Source of the DNA: Lolium rigidum | Lineage: Eukaryota; Streptophyta; Magnoliopsida; Poales; Poaceae | Assembly (NCBI RefSeq): GCF_022539505.1 | Contig: NC_061510.1 | Span: forward strand, 398,084,249-398,148,248 | DNA: 64,000 nucleotides | Direction of reading: 5' to 3' | Shown here: one piece after another, positions 47,888 to 59,500 of the stretch | How positions within the stretch are numbered: the first letter of the stretch is position 1 | How the letters are laid out: each line of letters opens with the position of its first letter | The notes under the pieces: model-generated | What the model was told of the DNA's origin: nothing | The model's input: the letters and a program-made list of their open reading frames with translations, nothing else | Databases searched by the model: none | Translations under genes and position numbers: made by a program

Positions 47888-48616
47888 ATGAGTAATCCTG
47901 AAGTTGAAGTTCGTTCTTTTAAGCAACAAGGTGGAGAAAGTTTTAAAGATGCTTGGTATAGAATTAGTAATGCTCATCAAAGGTGCATTAAGAAACACTC
48001 CACCACCATCCTTCTTAGGAACTTTTATGTTGGTTTATCTAGTTGGAATAGATATGTTCTTGATACTCTTTCGGGAGGTAATTTCCTAGGTACTCCCGCT
48101 TAAGAAGCTAGTTGCATCATTGAGAGTCTAGTTGGAATACCACCTGTTAATGAAGTTAAAATTGAAATCTTTCTTGAGGATGTTATGAAAAAATTGGAAA
48201 CCATAGAGAAAAATTTTCCAAGTATTGAAACTAAATTGGAAATGTTATTGGATAAAACTGATGAACTTGACAAATACCTAGGAGGAATTGATGAAAGAAT
48301 TAGTGTCCTAGGAACTTGTGTTATCCATGATAATCAAACCAATAGGATTGATGAACTTGAAAAAGCTATGGGAACCTTGGGTTCAACCTTTTCTTCTCTC
48401 AAGTATAATGAGAAAGCTTATGTGGGTAAAGAGCAAAAATTCATGTACGCCTCTAAAGTGCCTAAACAAAAGAATTATTATAGGCCTAAAATCTCTAAAA
48501 CCCCTAGCACCACCATAGAGAATTTAGATAATGGAGCACCTAAAGTACCCTCTGCAACAAGTTGTGTTTGCATGAAAAATAATAATGCTGATGCTTCATC
48601 TCTCGATAATACTTGA
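47888..48616 (+). pseudogene. G3 gag remnant
   Basis: The first frame (47888-48103) carries QQGGESFKDAWYRISNAHQR, matching the retrotransposon gag block usually seen as GES.K.AW.R. It stops at 48103. A second frame (48185-48616) encodes a coiled-coil-like protein with repeated DELDKYLGGIDERI-type segments and Asn/Asp-rich end, closing in SSLDNT, the same ending as in G1 and G4. Zinc knuckles, protease core and polymerase are absent. Confidence 0.6.
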
Positions 48617-48712
48617 TTTGCACTATCTGCGCCTAGCTGAAAGGCGTTAAAGAAAAGCGCTTATGGGAGACAACCCATGTTTTTACTACAGCAATTTTTT
48701 GTTTTGTTGAGT

Positions 48713-48752
48713 GATACGTCTCCGTCGTATCGATAATTTCTTATGTTCCATC
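48713..48752 (+). repeat. 40-bp LTR stub inside G3
   Basis: TGATACGTCTCCGTCGTATC and the next 20 bases match the LTR start. The sequence then jumps back to interior DNA homologous to about 20690 in G1. Immediately upstream is TTTTGTTGAG. Confidence 0.8.
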
Positions 48753-49421
48753 TTGGGCGTCGGTTTGTTTTGTTTTTGTTTTGTTTGAATAAAATGGATC
48801 CTAGCATTCACTTTGTGGGGAGAGACACGCTCGGCTGCATATGGCACTATGTCCATAAGTAGGCTCTACTCATAGTATTCATGGCGAAGTTTCTTCTTCG
48901 TTAAATTGTTATCGGTTGGAATTGGAAAATACTACATGTAGTAACTCTAAAATGTCTTGGATAATTTGATACTTGGCAATTGTTGTGCTCATGTTTAGCT
49001 CTTGCATCATATCCTTTGCACCCATTAATGAAGAAACACTTAGAGCTTGCTAATTTGGTTTGCATATTTGGTTTCTCTAGAGTCTAGATAATATCTAGTA
49101 TTGAGTTTTGAACAACAAGGAAGACGGTGTAGAGTCTTATAATGTTTACAATATGTCTTTTGGTGAGTTTTGCTGCCGTTCATCCTTGTGTTTGTTTCAA
49201 ATATCCTTGCTAGCTAAACCTTGTATCGAGGAGAATACTTCTCATGCATTCAAAATCTGCAGACAGCCACTATGCCAGTTGGTCACCATACCTACCTACT
49301 ACATGGTATTTATCTCAGCCAGTGCCAAAGTAAATTGCTTGAGTGCTACCTTTAAAAATTCCACCATTCGCCTTTGCAATATACTATAGCTCATGGGACA
49401 AATGGCTCAAAAACTATTGTG

Positions 49422-49521
49422 NNNNNNNNNNNNNNNNNNNNNNNNNNNNNNNNNNNNNNNNNNNNNNNNNNNNNNNNNNNNNNNNNNNNNNNNNNNNNNN
49501 NNNNNNNNNNNNNNNNNNNNN
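49422..49521. other. Scaffold gap (100 N)
   Basis: Exactly 100 N. The two flanks are inverted copies of the same retroelement stretch (GCTCATGGGACAAAT on the left, ATTTGTCCCATGAGC on the right). Confidence 0.99.
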
Positions 49522-50950
49522 GCTATTTGTCCCATGAGCTATATATTGCAAAGGTGAATGATGGAATTTTAAAGGTAGCACTCAAGCAATTTACTTTGGA
49601 ATAGGCTGGAAAATACCATGTAGTAGGTAGGTATGGTGGACACAAATGGCATAGTGGTTGGCTCAAGTATTTTGGATGCATGAGAAGTATTCCCTCTCGA
49701 TACAAGGTTTAGGCTAGCAAGGTTATTTGAGGCAAACACAAGGATGAACTAGTACAGCAAAACTCACATAAAAGACATATTGAAAGCATTATAATACTCT
49801 ATACCGTCTTCCTTGTTGTTCAAACTCAAAACTAGAAATTATCTAGACCTTAGAGAAACCAAATATGCAAACCAAATTTTAGCATGCTCTATGTATTTCT
49901 TCATTAATGGGTGCAAAGCATATGATGCAAGAGCTTAAACATGAGCACAACAATTGCCAAGTATCACATTACCCAAGACATTTATAGCAATTACTACATG
50001 TATCATTTTCCAATTCCAACCATATAACAATTTAACGAAGGAGAAACTTCGCCATGAATACTATGAGTAGAAACCAAGGACATATTTGTCCATATGCTAC
50101 AGCGGAGTGTGTATCTCTCCCATAAAGTGAATGCTAGGATCCATTTTATTCAAACAAAACAAAAACAAAAACAAAACGACGCTCCAAGAAAAAGCACATA
50201 AGATGTGGCCGAATAAAAATGTAGTTTCGGGGGAGGAACTCGATAATTTGTTGATGAAGAAGGGGATGCCTTGGGCATCCCCAAGCTTAGACGCTTGAGT
50301 CTTCTTGATATATGCAGGGGTGAACCACCGGGTGCATCCCCAAGCTTAGAGCTTTCACTCTCCTTGATCATGTTGCATCATACTCCTCTCTTGATCCTTG
50401 AAAACTTCCTCCACACCAAACTCGAAACAACTCATTAGAGGGTTAGTGCACAATATAAATTGACATATTCAGAGGTGACACACTCATTCTTAACACTTCT
50501 GGACATTGCATAATGCTACTGGACATTAGTGGATCAAAGAAATTCATCCAACACAGCGAAAGAGGCAATGCGAAATAAAAGGCAGAATCTGTCAAAACAG
50601 AACAGTTCGTATTGACGAATTTTAAAATGGCACCAGACTTGCTCAAATGAAAATGCTCAAATTGAATGAAAGTTGCGTACATATCTGAGGATCATGCACG
50701 TAAATTGGCATAATTTTCTGAGCTTCCTGCAGGGCAGTGGGCTCAGATTCGTGACAGCAAAGAAATCTGGAACTGCGCAGTAATCCAAATCTAGTACTTA
50801 CTTTTCTATCAACGGCTTAACTTGGCACAACAAAACTCAAAACTAAGATAAGGAGAGGTTGCTACAGTAGTAAACAACTTCCAAGACACAAAATAAAAAC
50901 AAAGTACTGTAGGTAAAAACATGGGTTGTCTCCCATAAGCGCTTTTCTTT
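49522..50950 (-). other. G4 3' noncoding region
   Basis: Homologous to 20.0-21.4 kb in G1 and 36.7-38.1 kb in G5, including two copies of (G)GGCATCCCCAAGCTTA at 50273 and 50332. No coding signal. Confidence 0.7.
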
Positions 50951-50981
50951 AACGCCTTTCAGCTAGGCGCGAAAGTGTGTA

Positions 50982-53099
50982 TCAAGTATTATCGAGAGAT
51001 GAAGCATCAACATCATAATTTGTTCTAATGATAGAATCATAAGGTACCTTCATTTTCTTTCTAGGGAAGTGTTCCATACCTTTCTTGAGAGGAAATTGAT
51101 ATTTTATATTTCCTTCCCTCATATCAATAATAGCACCAACGAGTTCGAAGAAAAGGTCTTCCCAATATAATTGGACAAGATGCATTGCATTCAATATCCA
51201 AGACAACAAAATCAACGGGAACAAGGTTATTGTTAACGGTAATGCGAACATTATCAACTTTACCCAAAGGTTTCTTTGTAGAATGATCAGCAAGATTAAC
51301 ATCCAAATAACAATTTTTCGGCGGTGGCAAGTCAAGCATATTATAAATTTTCTTCAGCATAACGAAATACTTGCACCAAGATCACATAAGGCATTACAAT
51401 CAAAATCTTTAACCTTCATCTTAATGATGGGCTCCCAGCCATCTTCTAGCTTTTTAGGAATAGAGGCTTCGCGCTCTAGTTTCTCTTCTCTAGCTTTTAT
51501 GAGAGCATTTGTAATATGATGCGTGAAAGCCAAATTTATAGCACTAGCATTAGGACTTTTAGCAAGTTTTTGCAAGAACTTTATAACTTCAGAGATGTGG
51601 CAATCATCAAAATTCAAACCATTATAATCTAAAGCAATGGGATCATCATCCCCAATGTTGGAAAAAATTTCAGCAGCCTTTATCGCGAGCGGTTTCGACG
51701 AGTTTTAGCGATTTCGAGGCAGCTTTTCGCGCTTTGCATTAGAAGTGGAAACATTGCTAACACCAATTCTTTTATTAGTATGAGTAGGAGGTGCAGCAAC
51801 ATGTGTAGCATTAGCATTACTAGTGGTGGTAATAGTCCAAACTTTAGCTATATTCTTCTCTTTAGCTAGTTTTTCATTTTCTTCTCTATCCCACCTAGCA
51901 CGCAGTTCAGCCATTAATCTTATATTCTCATTAATTCTAACTTGGATGGCATTTGCTGTAGTAACAATTTTATTATGATGATTCTCATTAGGCATAACTT
52001 TCGATTTCAAAAGATCAACATCGAAGCAAGACTATCAACTCTAGAAACAAGAATATCAATTTTATTGAGCTTCTCCTCAACGGATTTGTTAAAGGCGGTT
52101 TGTGTACTAATAAATTCTTTAAGCATGGCTTCAAGTCCAGGGGTGAATTCCTATTATTGTTGTAAGAATTTCCATAAGAATTACCATAGCCGTTGCCATT
52201 ATTATAAGGGTATGGCCTATAGTTATTACTAGAATTGTTCGGTAAGCATTGTTGTTGAAATTATTATTTTTAATGAAGTTTACATCAACATGTTCTTCTT
52301 GTGCAACCAATGAAGCTAACGGAACATTATTAGGATCAACATTAGTCCTATCATTCACAAGCATAGACATAATAGCATCAACCTTATCATTCAAGGAAGA
52401 GGATTCTTCAACAGAATTTACCTTCTTACCTTGTGGGGCTCTTTCCGTGTGCCATTCGAGTAGTTGATCATCATATTATCAAGAAGCCTTGTTGCTTCAC
52501 CAAGAGTGATGGACATAAAGGTACCTCCAGCAGCTGAATCCAATAAATTCCGCGAAGAAAAATTTAGTCCTGCATAGAAGGTTTGGATGATCATCCAAGT
52601 AGTCGGTCCATGGGTTGGGCAATTTTTAACCGAGAGATTTCATTCTTTCCCAAGCTTGAGCAACATGTTCAGTATCTAATTGTTTAAAATTCATTATGCT
52701 ACTCCTCAAAGATATAATTTTAGCAGGGGGATAATATCTACCAATAAAAGCATCCTTGCATTTAGTCCATGAATCAATACTATTCTTAGGCGAGAGATAG
52801 CAACCAATCTTTAGCTCTTCCTCTTAATGAGAAAGGAAACAATTTTAGTTTAATAATATCACCATCTACATCTTTATATTTTTGCATTTCACATAGTTCA
52901 ACAAAATTATTAAGATGGGCAGCAGCATCATCGGAACTAATTCCGAGAAAATTGATCTTTCATGACAAGATTCGATAAAGCGAGGTTTAATTTCAAAGAA
53001 TTCTGCTGTAGTAGCAGGTGGAGCAATAGGTGTGCATAAGAAATCATTATTATTTGTGGTTGTGAAGTCACACAACTTAGTATTTTCAGCGTTGGCCAT
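50982..53099 (-). pseudogene. G4 gag-protease gene (broken)
   Basis: The likely start is the ATG at 53099. Gag fragments follow across several frameshifts, with the conserved capsid-type stretch readable between about 52900 and 52460. Segments at 52394-52131 and 52010-51705 form an Asn-rich and a charged linker. The protease begins at 51617: CNALCDLGASISLC holds the catalytic D-x-G-A-S. The rest follows in a shifted frame, YLDVNLADHS to CPIILGRPFL at 51360-51124. Coding ends at SSLDNT near 50982. The total is shorter than a Gypsy polyprotein because everything after protease is absent. Confidence 0.75.
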
Positions 53100-53325
53100 T
53101 TTAGCAATAGTAAATAAAGCAAACTAGATAAAGTAAATGCAAGTAAACTAATTTTTTTGTGTTTTCGATATAGCAAACAAGATAGCAAATAAAGTAAAGC
53201 TAGCAACTAATTTTTTTGTGTTTTGATATAAGTGCAGCAAACAAAGTAATAAATAAAATAAAGCAAGACAAAAACAAAGTAAAGAGATTGAGAAGTGGAG
53301 ACTCCCCTTGCAGCGTGTCTTGATC

Positions 53326-53342
53326 TCCCCGGCAACGGCGCC
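53326..53342 (-). promoter_or_regulatory. G4 primer-binding site
   Basis: GGCGCCGTTGCCGGGGA on the minus strand, about 13 bases inside the LTR end, same as in G5. Confidence 0.7.
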
Positions 53343-53355
53343 GAGAAAAAGAGCT

Positions 53356-54958
53356 TGATGGCGTGTATTTCACACGTTCGTTGGGCAACCCCAAGAGGAA
53401 GGTATGATGCGCACAGCAGCAAGTTTTCCCTCGGAAAGAAACCAAGGTTTATCGAACCGGGAGGAGCCAAGAAGCACGTTGAAGGTTGATGGCGGCGGGA
53501 TGTAGTGCGGCGCAACACCAGAGATTCCGGCGCCAACGTGGAACCTGCACAACACAACCAAGCTACTTTGCCCCAACGAAACAGCGAGGTTGTCAATCTC
53601 ACCGGCTTGCGGTAACAAAGGATTAACCGTATTGTGTGGAAGATGATTGTTTGCGAGAGAAAACGGTAGAAACAAGTATTGCGGTAGATTGTATTTCGGT
53701 AAAGAGAATTGGACCGGGGTCCACGGTTCACTAGAGGTGTCTCTCCCATAAGACGAACAGACATGTTGGGTGAACAAATTACGGTTGGGCAATTGACAAA
53801 TAAAGAGAGCATGACAATGCACATACATATCATGATGAGTATAGTGAGATTTAATTGGGCATTACGACAAAGTACATAGACCGCCATCCAAGCTGCATCT
53901 ATGCCTAAAAAGTCCACCTTCGGGTTATCATCCGAACCCCCTCCGAGTATTAAGTTGCAAGCAACGAGACAATTGCATTAAGTATGGTGCGTAATGTAAT
54001 CAACAACTACATCCTTAGACATAGCATCAATGTTTTATCCCTAGTGGCAACGACACAACACAACCTTAGAACTTTACATCACTCGTCCCGGTGTCAATGC
54101 GGGCATGAACCCACTATCGAGCATAAGTACTCCCTCTTGGAGTTAAAAGCATCTACTTGGCCAGAGCATCTACTAATAACGGAGAGCATGCAAGATCATA
54201 AACAACACATAAGCATAACTTTGATAATCAACATAACAAGTATTCTCTATTCATCGGATCCCAACAAACGCAACATATAGAATTACATATAGATGATCTT
54301 GATCATGATAGGCAGCTCACAAGATCCGACAATGATAGCACAATGGGGAGAAGACAACCATCTAGCTACTGCTATGGACCCATAGTCCAGGGGTAGACTA
54401 CTCACTCATCACTCCGGAGGCGACCATGGCGGTGTAGAGTCCTCCGGGAGATGATTCCCCTCTCCCGGCGGGGTGCCGGAGGCGATCTCCGGGATCCCCG
54501 AGATGGGATCGGCGGCGACGGCGTCTCGGTAATGTTTTCCGTATCGTGGCTCTCGATGCTGGGGGTTTCGTCACGGAGGCTATTTGTAGGCGGAAGGGCA
54601 AGTCAAGAGGCGGCACGGGGGCCCAAACCACGGGCGGCGCGGCCGAGGGGTGGGGCCGCGCCGCCTAGGGTTTGGCCACCCTGTGGCCCCTCTTCGTCTC
54701 TCCTTCGGACTTCTGGAAGCTTCGTGAGAAAATAGGCCTCCGGGCTTTTATTTCGTCCAATTCCGAGAATATTTCTTTACTAGGATTTACGAAACCAAAA
54801 ACAGCGAGAAAACGGCAAGATCGGCACTTCGGCATCTTGTTAATAGGTTAGTTCCAGAAAATGCACGAATATGATATAAAGTGTGCATAAAACATGTAGA
54901 TAACATCAATAATGTGGCATGGAACACAAGAAATTATCGATACGTTGGAGACGTATCA
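53356..54958 (-). repeat. G4 5' LTR (1,603 bp)
   Basis: On the minus strand it starts TGATACGTCTCCAACGTATC at 54958 and ends ACACGCCATCA. It is closer to the G3 and G1 LTRs than to G5. Confidence 0.85.
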
Positions 54959-55759
54959 CACCCACACTCGTTTGCGCCTCGAGCGTCACCTTGGGCCCCC
55001 TTTTATTCCAGAAGATCCATTTCGCCCAAAAACCTAAGACATAATTTTCCTGAGATTTATTGAGGCAGTGATAGAGGCGAAAGTCTTCTCCTACTCCGGG
55101 AGAGGGCAGATACCGCTCCGGTGAAGGGGAAATTGATGCTATCGACATCCCCACTCCACCTTGGCATCTCCTTCAACATCTCCATCAACACCATCATCAC
55201 CACCATCTCCATCTACGAGATCGACGTTATCCCCCTCATAGTTTGTGTTGAATTGAACCCCTGATATTGTTTTTAGTGCTATTGCATGTTCGTGATTGGT
55301 ACTCTGTCATTATTTGGCAGGGAGATTATATATTTAGATTGTGTTGTAACCATTATGCCTTTGGTTCATATCGTGTTTGACACTTGTGAGTAGTTCATCA
55401 CGTTCCTGAGGGCATATGATAATCTGGCTATGATTCTACATGATGTGCAATGAGTGTTTGATCAAAAAATTTATGTTTTATGTTGGTCTATGATGGTTTT
55501 ATGCGAATGTCGAGTGCATACCACTTCACCTATATGGGCTCATACAACTGCACTTAGATGTAATGCATTAGTGTTGGAGGGGTCGGAATGACAGAAACCG
55601 TCTCCAACACAATGGGTTGCATTAGAAGGGTTTATGTCGGGAACCCCAAATCTTATGGCTATGATGGAATATTTATGTCTTAATGATTCCTATACTTGCT
55701 CATGAAAATGGCTCTTGGACCCATCATAAGGGGTGTATTTGCACATGTCTATGGCTGCA
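54959..55759. other. LTR-like DNA, left of the Helitron
   Basis: About 55575-55757 resembles the 8703-8960 LTR-like fragment (for example GGGGTGTATTTGCACATGTC). A CCATCATCACCACCATC-type repeat lies near 55190. The element's left border is not defined. Confidence 0.35.
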
Positions 55760-55778
55760 TCTAACTAAAGCTTCGCCC

Positions 55779-55973
55779 CTAATTGAATAAAGCGCGCTTG
55801 ACAAGATATTTACCATATCTTCTCTTTCTTAATAGATGGCCCCATTTTGCTGGCCTCATAGCGAGCCACATCACCTGAATTCTTATGTCCGTTGGATCTG
55901 CTAGCTGGGTTGATCCATCTACGGTGATCCTAGCGATGAATGAGGTCAGCTCCACGAACGTTTCGTTTTCCAT
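55779..55973 (-). CDS. Short ORF of unknown nature near the Helitron 5' end
   Basis: A 64-aa frame starting MENETFVELTSF. I recognise no domain. Its place near a Helitron border makes a captured exon possible, but chance cannot be excluded. Confidence 0.2.
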   Translation of the reverse strand: MENETFVELTSFIARITVDGSTQLADPTDIRIQVMWLAMRPAKWGHLLRKRRYGKYLVKRALFN

Positions 55974-56084
55974 GTCTACGCACAGCTACGGTTGCATGTC
56001 ATGAAGCTGTGTCCCTCCCGGTCTTCCTTCCCGCACCACTGAAAGGAAACTGCCACTAATTAATTTTGTAGTCGAACCGTCGCC

Positions 56085-57590
56085 TTAACGTGGCAAAGCA
56101 TTCTTGGGGGTCTTGAATGTTTCAAAAAGGGGTGTATTTGGAGAGTGGGAGATGAGACTCAAATAAATATTTGGGAGGACAACTGGATTCCATCAAGTCA
56201 CAATCTGAAAATTATGACTCCTAGAGGAACAAATATCCTGACTAGTGTGGCTGATTTGATTAATCCGATTGATGGCTTATGGGATGAGGATATTATCCAA
56301 GATATTTTTTGGCCGGTGGATGCTCACAGAATTCTACAAATCCCTTTGACACCAAACAGAGAGGACCTGGTGGCGTGGCACCATAGCAAACTTGGGTTAT
56401 TCTCAGTGCGGTCAGCATATTACTGTCAGTGGGATCATAAGTTTGGTCGACATAATAGAAATACAAGTATTGCGGAAGGTGCAAATAATGAGGTATGGAA
56501 AAGTCTTTGGAACCTTGAAATCCCAAATAAAATCAAGATCTTCGGCTGGAGAGTGTTACATGCCATGATTCCATGTCGGGGGGTTTTAGCTAATCGGCAT
56601 ATTGGTAATACAGGTGGATGTCCTATCTCGTTTGTCGGATCGTGAAGATATTAAGCACTTATTGTTTTCTTGTGCAAGAGCAAAACAGATTTGGAGTGAT
56701 CTTGGGCTGTCGAATTGATAGAAGGTGTCATGGAGGTTGATGGATCGGGTTCGTTGTGATTGAGGAGATTATTAGAAGGGGAGACGAGTAGAGGCGATTG
56801 GAAATATTGGCCTAGCAGAAATTGTCCTCATTGCAGGTTGGTACATCTGGTGGGAAAGAAGACAATTAGTGCATGGGGAGAAGGTACAAACAACTTTCCG
56901 ATCAGCTATGTCCATCAGGGTGCTAGCTATGAATTATATGAAGGTGCTTAAAAAACAAGATAAAAAATCCGAGGATAGATGGAAGAAGCCGTTGGAGGGT
57001 TTGGTAATGATAAATATTGATGCAGCTTTTGAGTTGGACTCGGGTAGAGGTGCTACGGGTGTGATTATCGGGGACTATACGGGGAGTTGCATAGCTGCTT
57101 TGCAAACTTTTTACCACATGTGGTCGATGTCCGAGATGGTCTGAAGCCTATGCTTTGAGGGATGGGTTGATGTTGGCACAGACAAATTGGAGTTCAAAAT
57201 TTTGTAGTCCAATCGGATTGTGTCCAGGTGGTAGAGACAATGAGGAATGGAGGGTTTTCGAGCAACATCGTCAGGCTGCGATTTATGATGACCGTAGTAT
57301 CCTTTGGAGTGGTTTTGGTAATGTGGCTATTGAGTATTGTAATAGGGAAGCTAATCGGGTAGCACATGAGCTTGCTAGAGTAGCGTTTATGTCACGGTAA
57401 TTCTTGTACTTGGGTCGATGAGCCCCCTAGGTTTATTCTTAGCAAGCTCGTGGATGATGTAACTATTCTGTGATGGCGGGCAACAGGTACCAGACGCACT
57501 CTTTTCCTTCCAGGGTACCGAAGGGGGCTGGAAGGTTTTTAATGAGGCGGCCTGTTGTCCTTTAATATATTTTGTTTCAAAAAAAAAAAA
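56085..57590 (+). pseudogene. LINE 3' part: zf-RVT region and RNase H, 5'-truncated
   Basis: The frame 56145-56645 contains GDETQINIWEDNWIP, EDLVAWHHSKLGLFSVRSAY and NKIKIFGWRVLHAMIPCRGVLANR, the standard C-terminal part of plant L1 ORF2. After frameshifts comes an RNase H domain: MINIDAAFELDSGRGATGVI (about 57003-57065) and REANRVAHELARVAF (about 57350-57395). A 3' UTR and poly(A) (57577-57590) follow. The 5' part of the LINE is absent, as usual for truncated insertions. Confidence 0.85.
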
Positions 57591-59150
57591 AACCTTCTGT
57601 CATCGTCTTAGTTCTCCATGCCGTTTTCTCTCCTCCCTTTCCGAATCTTCCTATAACTACGCCCCGAAAACCTAGCTCATTGAGCAACAGCACCAACAGG
57701 GATGGTGTCTCCCTAGAAAGACGTGGCTCTTTCGAGCCCGCCAACGACATCCCACCGCGTGCCCCGGGCTACGTCCCGGTGCATATCCTTCCCGGCGTCG
57801 GCATGCGGCGTGCTCCTCCAATTGGTGCTCCTGGCGGCGAAGTTGCATGGAGGAGATCGCCGTTATACGTGCGCGCCGGCAGCACCCGGTCGGAGGTCGC
57901 TGTTGTCTTCCGCCCAACACATGGGAGGAATTCTATCTTCACGTGCCCGCCTAGGCTTCCTGGTGTGCCCACGGCAGGAGTTCCATCCCCGTACAAGGGT
58001 TCATATTTGACTGTTTATTTTACGAGTACATTTGCCTGTTTTTGTTGTTTAAATCAGATCCATTCATGTTATTGATTATGCTTTAGGTGTCATCCAATGC
58101 TTTAATTGTAAATGTTCTGCGCTAATTCTGAAGCTTGATCCAAATCGACCTCCCCAACCCACACTCAATCCTCAATGACCTGATTTATTCTCTCCTTTAT
58201 AAACAGGATTTGAGGTGCGCTCGCTCTGCTTCCTTGGCGTCAATGTTGTCTTCAACTCTTAACCTCATCTTTTATGTTGTCCACCATATTACAAGATCTG
58301 AGGAAGGATTTTTTTGCCGAGGTTGTGTTGACTGTTGACATGTTAGCAGCGGAATACATAAACGAATGATAAAACATAACTCGATTTCAGATCTAATGCA
58401 AGATCCCATTAGTCCATTAATTTATTAGTTTGTGCAGGCATCAAGCGGTGTGTGTGGAAGTGAATTCTCAATTTATGTACTGACATGCTCATACGTAGTA
58501 TATGTTCATGTACAATCAGTGCAGAAGAGAAATCTATTTTTCATCTGGTTTCCGTTTCACCAGTTTTCAGCTATGCATTACTTCTACGTCGGTCTATGTG
58601 CTCATGTTCAGCCTTAGAGCTTCCATGAACTGCCCAACAGTTACTCATTTCCATCTTGGCCACGCTCCAATAACTGGCCAGCTACTTTTTTCTGACGGGC
58701 AGACTTCTCTTTTAACAGGCTCAATTACTAATTCGTGGGGACTCGACTATTTATGCTCATTACACGGCTCAGTTTCAGCATGTCCGAACCGATGCACATG
58801 AAACGATCTACAAAAGGAACTACAAGTTCGTTGATGGATTAAATTAAGTGTATAAAAGAAACGAGATGAGTCTGCATACAAACATAATAATTGAGCAATG
58901 CATCTTTATGTGCACACAATATTTGTCCTCATATTGCTTCCAACTGATTTTAGCATTTTGTTATAATGTACCAAATCAGTTCAGGTTTTGTCGATTCTTT
59001 CCAAGTCTCATATCCATATAACATCCCAAACCATGCTCTTTTACGACACTATATCCAAATTATGCAGTATTTATATTACCTTTAGGTTTCTGCTGCTTTT
59101 TGCTCTATGATATTTCTACATTTTCTGTATTCTATAGGTACTTTCTACAA
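57591..59150. other. Unassigned DNA inside the probable Helitron
   Basis: 57670-58010 is GC-rich with overlapping ORFs on both strands; the plus frame 57572-58075 begins inside the LINE poly(A) and is not supported as a gene. The rest is AT-rich without domains. Confidence 0.3.
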
Positions 59151-59155
59151 ATTCC

Positions 59156-59181
59156 GCTGCAACGCGCGGGGTATCATCTAG
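59156..59181 (+). mobile_element. Helitron 3' terminus (plus strand)
   Basis: Terminal sequence CCGCTGCAACGCGCGGGGTA followed by TCATCTAG. It nearly equals the minus-strand terminus at 5196-5225, so both belong to one family. Confidence 0.55.
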
Positions 59182-59500
59182 TTGTTTAGAACTCAGATGC
59201 TAGTGAATCCATGCCGCACTTGGGAACTTTAGTCTCGTATAAGCACACACACTTGACCTTGTCCTTTTGCTGCATAGAGGATTGGGCTTTTCTCTCATCG
59301 AGAGCATTTACTTATTTGCTATTTACTTTATGTATTTTCTTTTTATCGCAAACTATATACACAAAAAACCAAAACCGTTACTTTACTATTACTGCTTTCT
59401 TGTCGTTTCTGCTAACCAATAACTTCAGCTCCTCGTGGGTTCGATAACTTTTATAATTGAAAAGTACTACAATTGATCTCATGCACTTGGGAGCCATCAG
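59182..59500. mobile_element. LTR-like end fragment
   Basis: It ends CATGCACTTGGGAGCCATCA and contains CTCCTCGTGGGTTCGATAAC, paralleling 9280-9345. It is probably the right end of the LTR interrupted by the Helitron. Confidence 0.4.

Larger units (their letters stand above)
46044..49421 (+). mobile_element. TGATACG-family element G3 (5' LTR, gag remnant, rearranged interior), cut by a gap
   Basis: The 5' LTR is 46044-47634, the primer-binding site 47646-47662 and gag-like coding 47888-48616. It then shows the family's GGCGTTAAAGAAAAGCGC block. A 40-bp piece of LTR start follows (48713-48752), then the distal 3' noncoding region up to the N gap. About 0.75 kb of the usual interior is missing at the 40-bp piece. 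Confidence 0.8.
49522..54958 (-). mobile_element. TGATACG-family element G4 (5' LTR, gag-protease, 3' noncoding), cut by a gap
   Basis: In minus orientation: LTR 54958-53356, primer-binding site 53342-53326, gag from 53099, protease to about 51124, conserved GGCGTTAAAG block at about 50960, then the 3' noncoding region up to the gap. The 3' LTR is lost. It is the member with the most coding content, but it too has no reverse transcriptase or integrase. Confidence 0.85.
55760..59181 (+). mobile_element. Probable Helitron (3,422 bp)
   Basis: The 3' end is clear: CCGCTGCAACGCGCGG hairpin region, GTATCAT and CTAG at 59178-59181 followed by T. A matching 5' end would be TCTAACTAAAGC at 55760, preceded by A, giving the A|T target expected of Helitrons. 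The DNA on both sides (55575-55757 and 59200-59500) resembles parts of one LTR-like sequence near 8.7-9.3 kb, which supports an insertion. No Rep/helicase is encoded, so the copy would be non-autonomous. The 5' limit is an inference. Confidence 0.4.

Noticed and set aside
57572..58075. 167-aa plus-strand ORF as a captured host gene
   Set aside because: Its start lies in the LINE poly(A), no domain is recognisable, and other frames are equally open in this GC-rich stretch.
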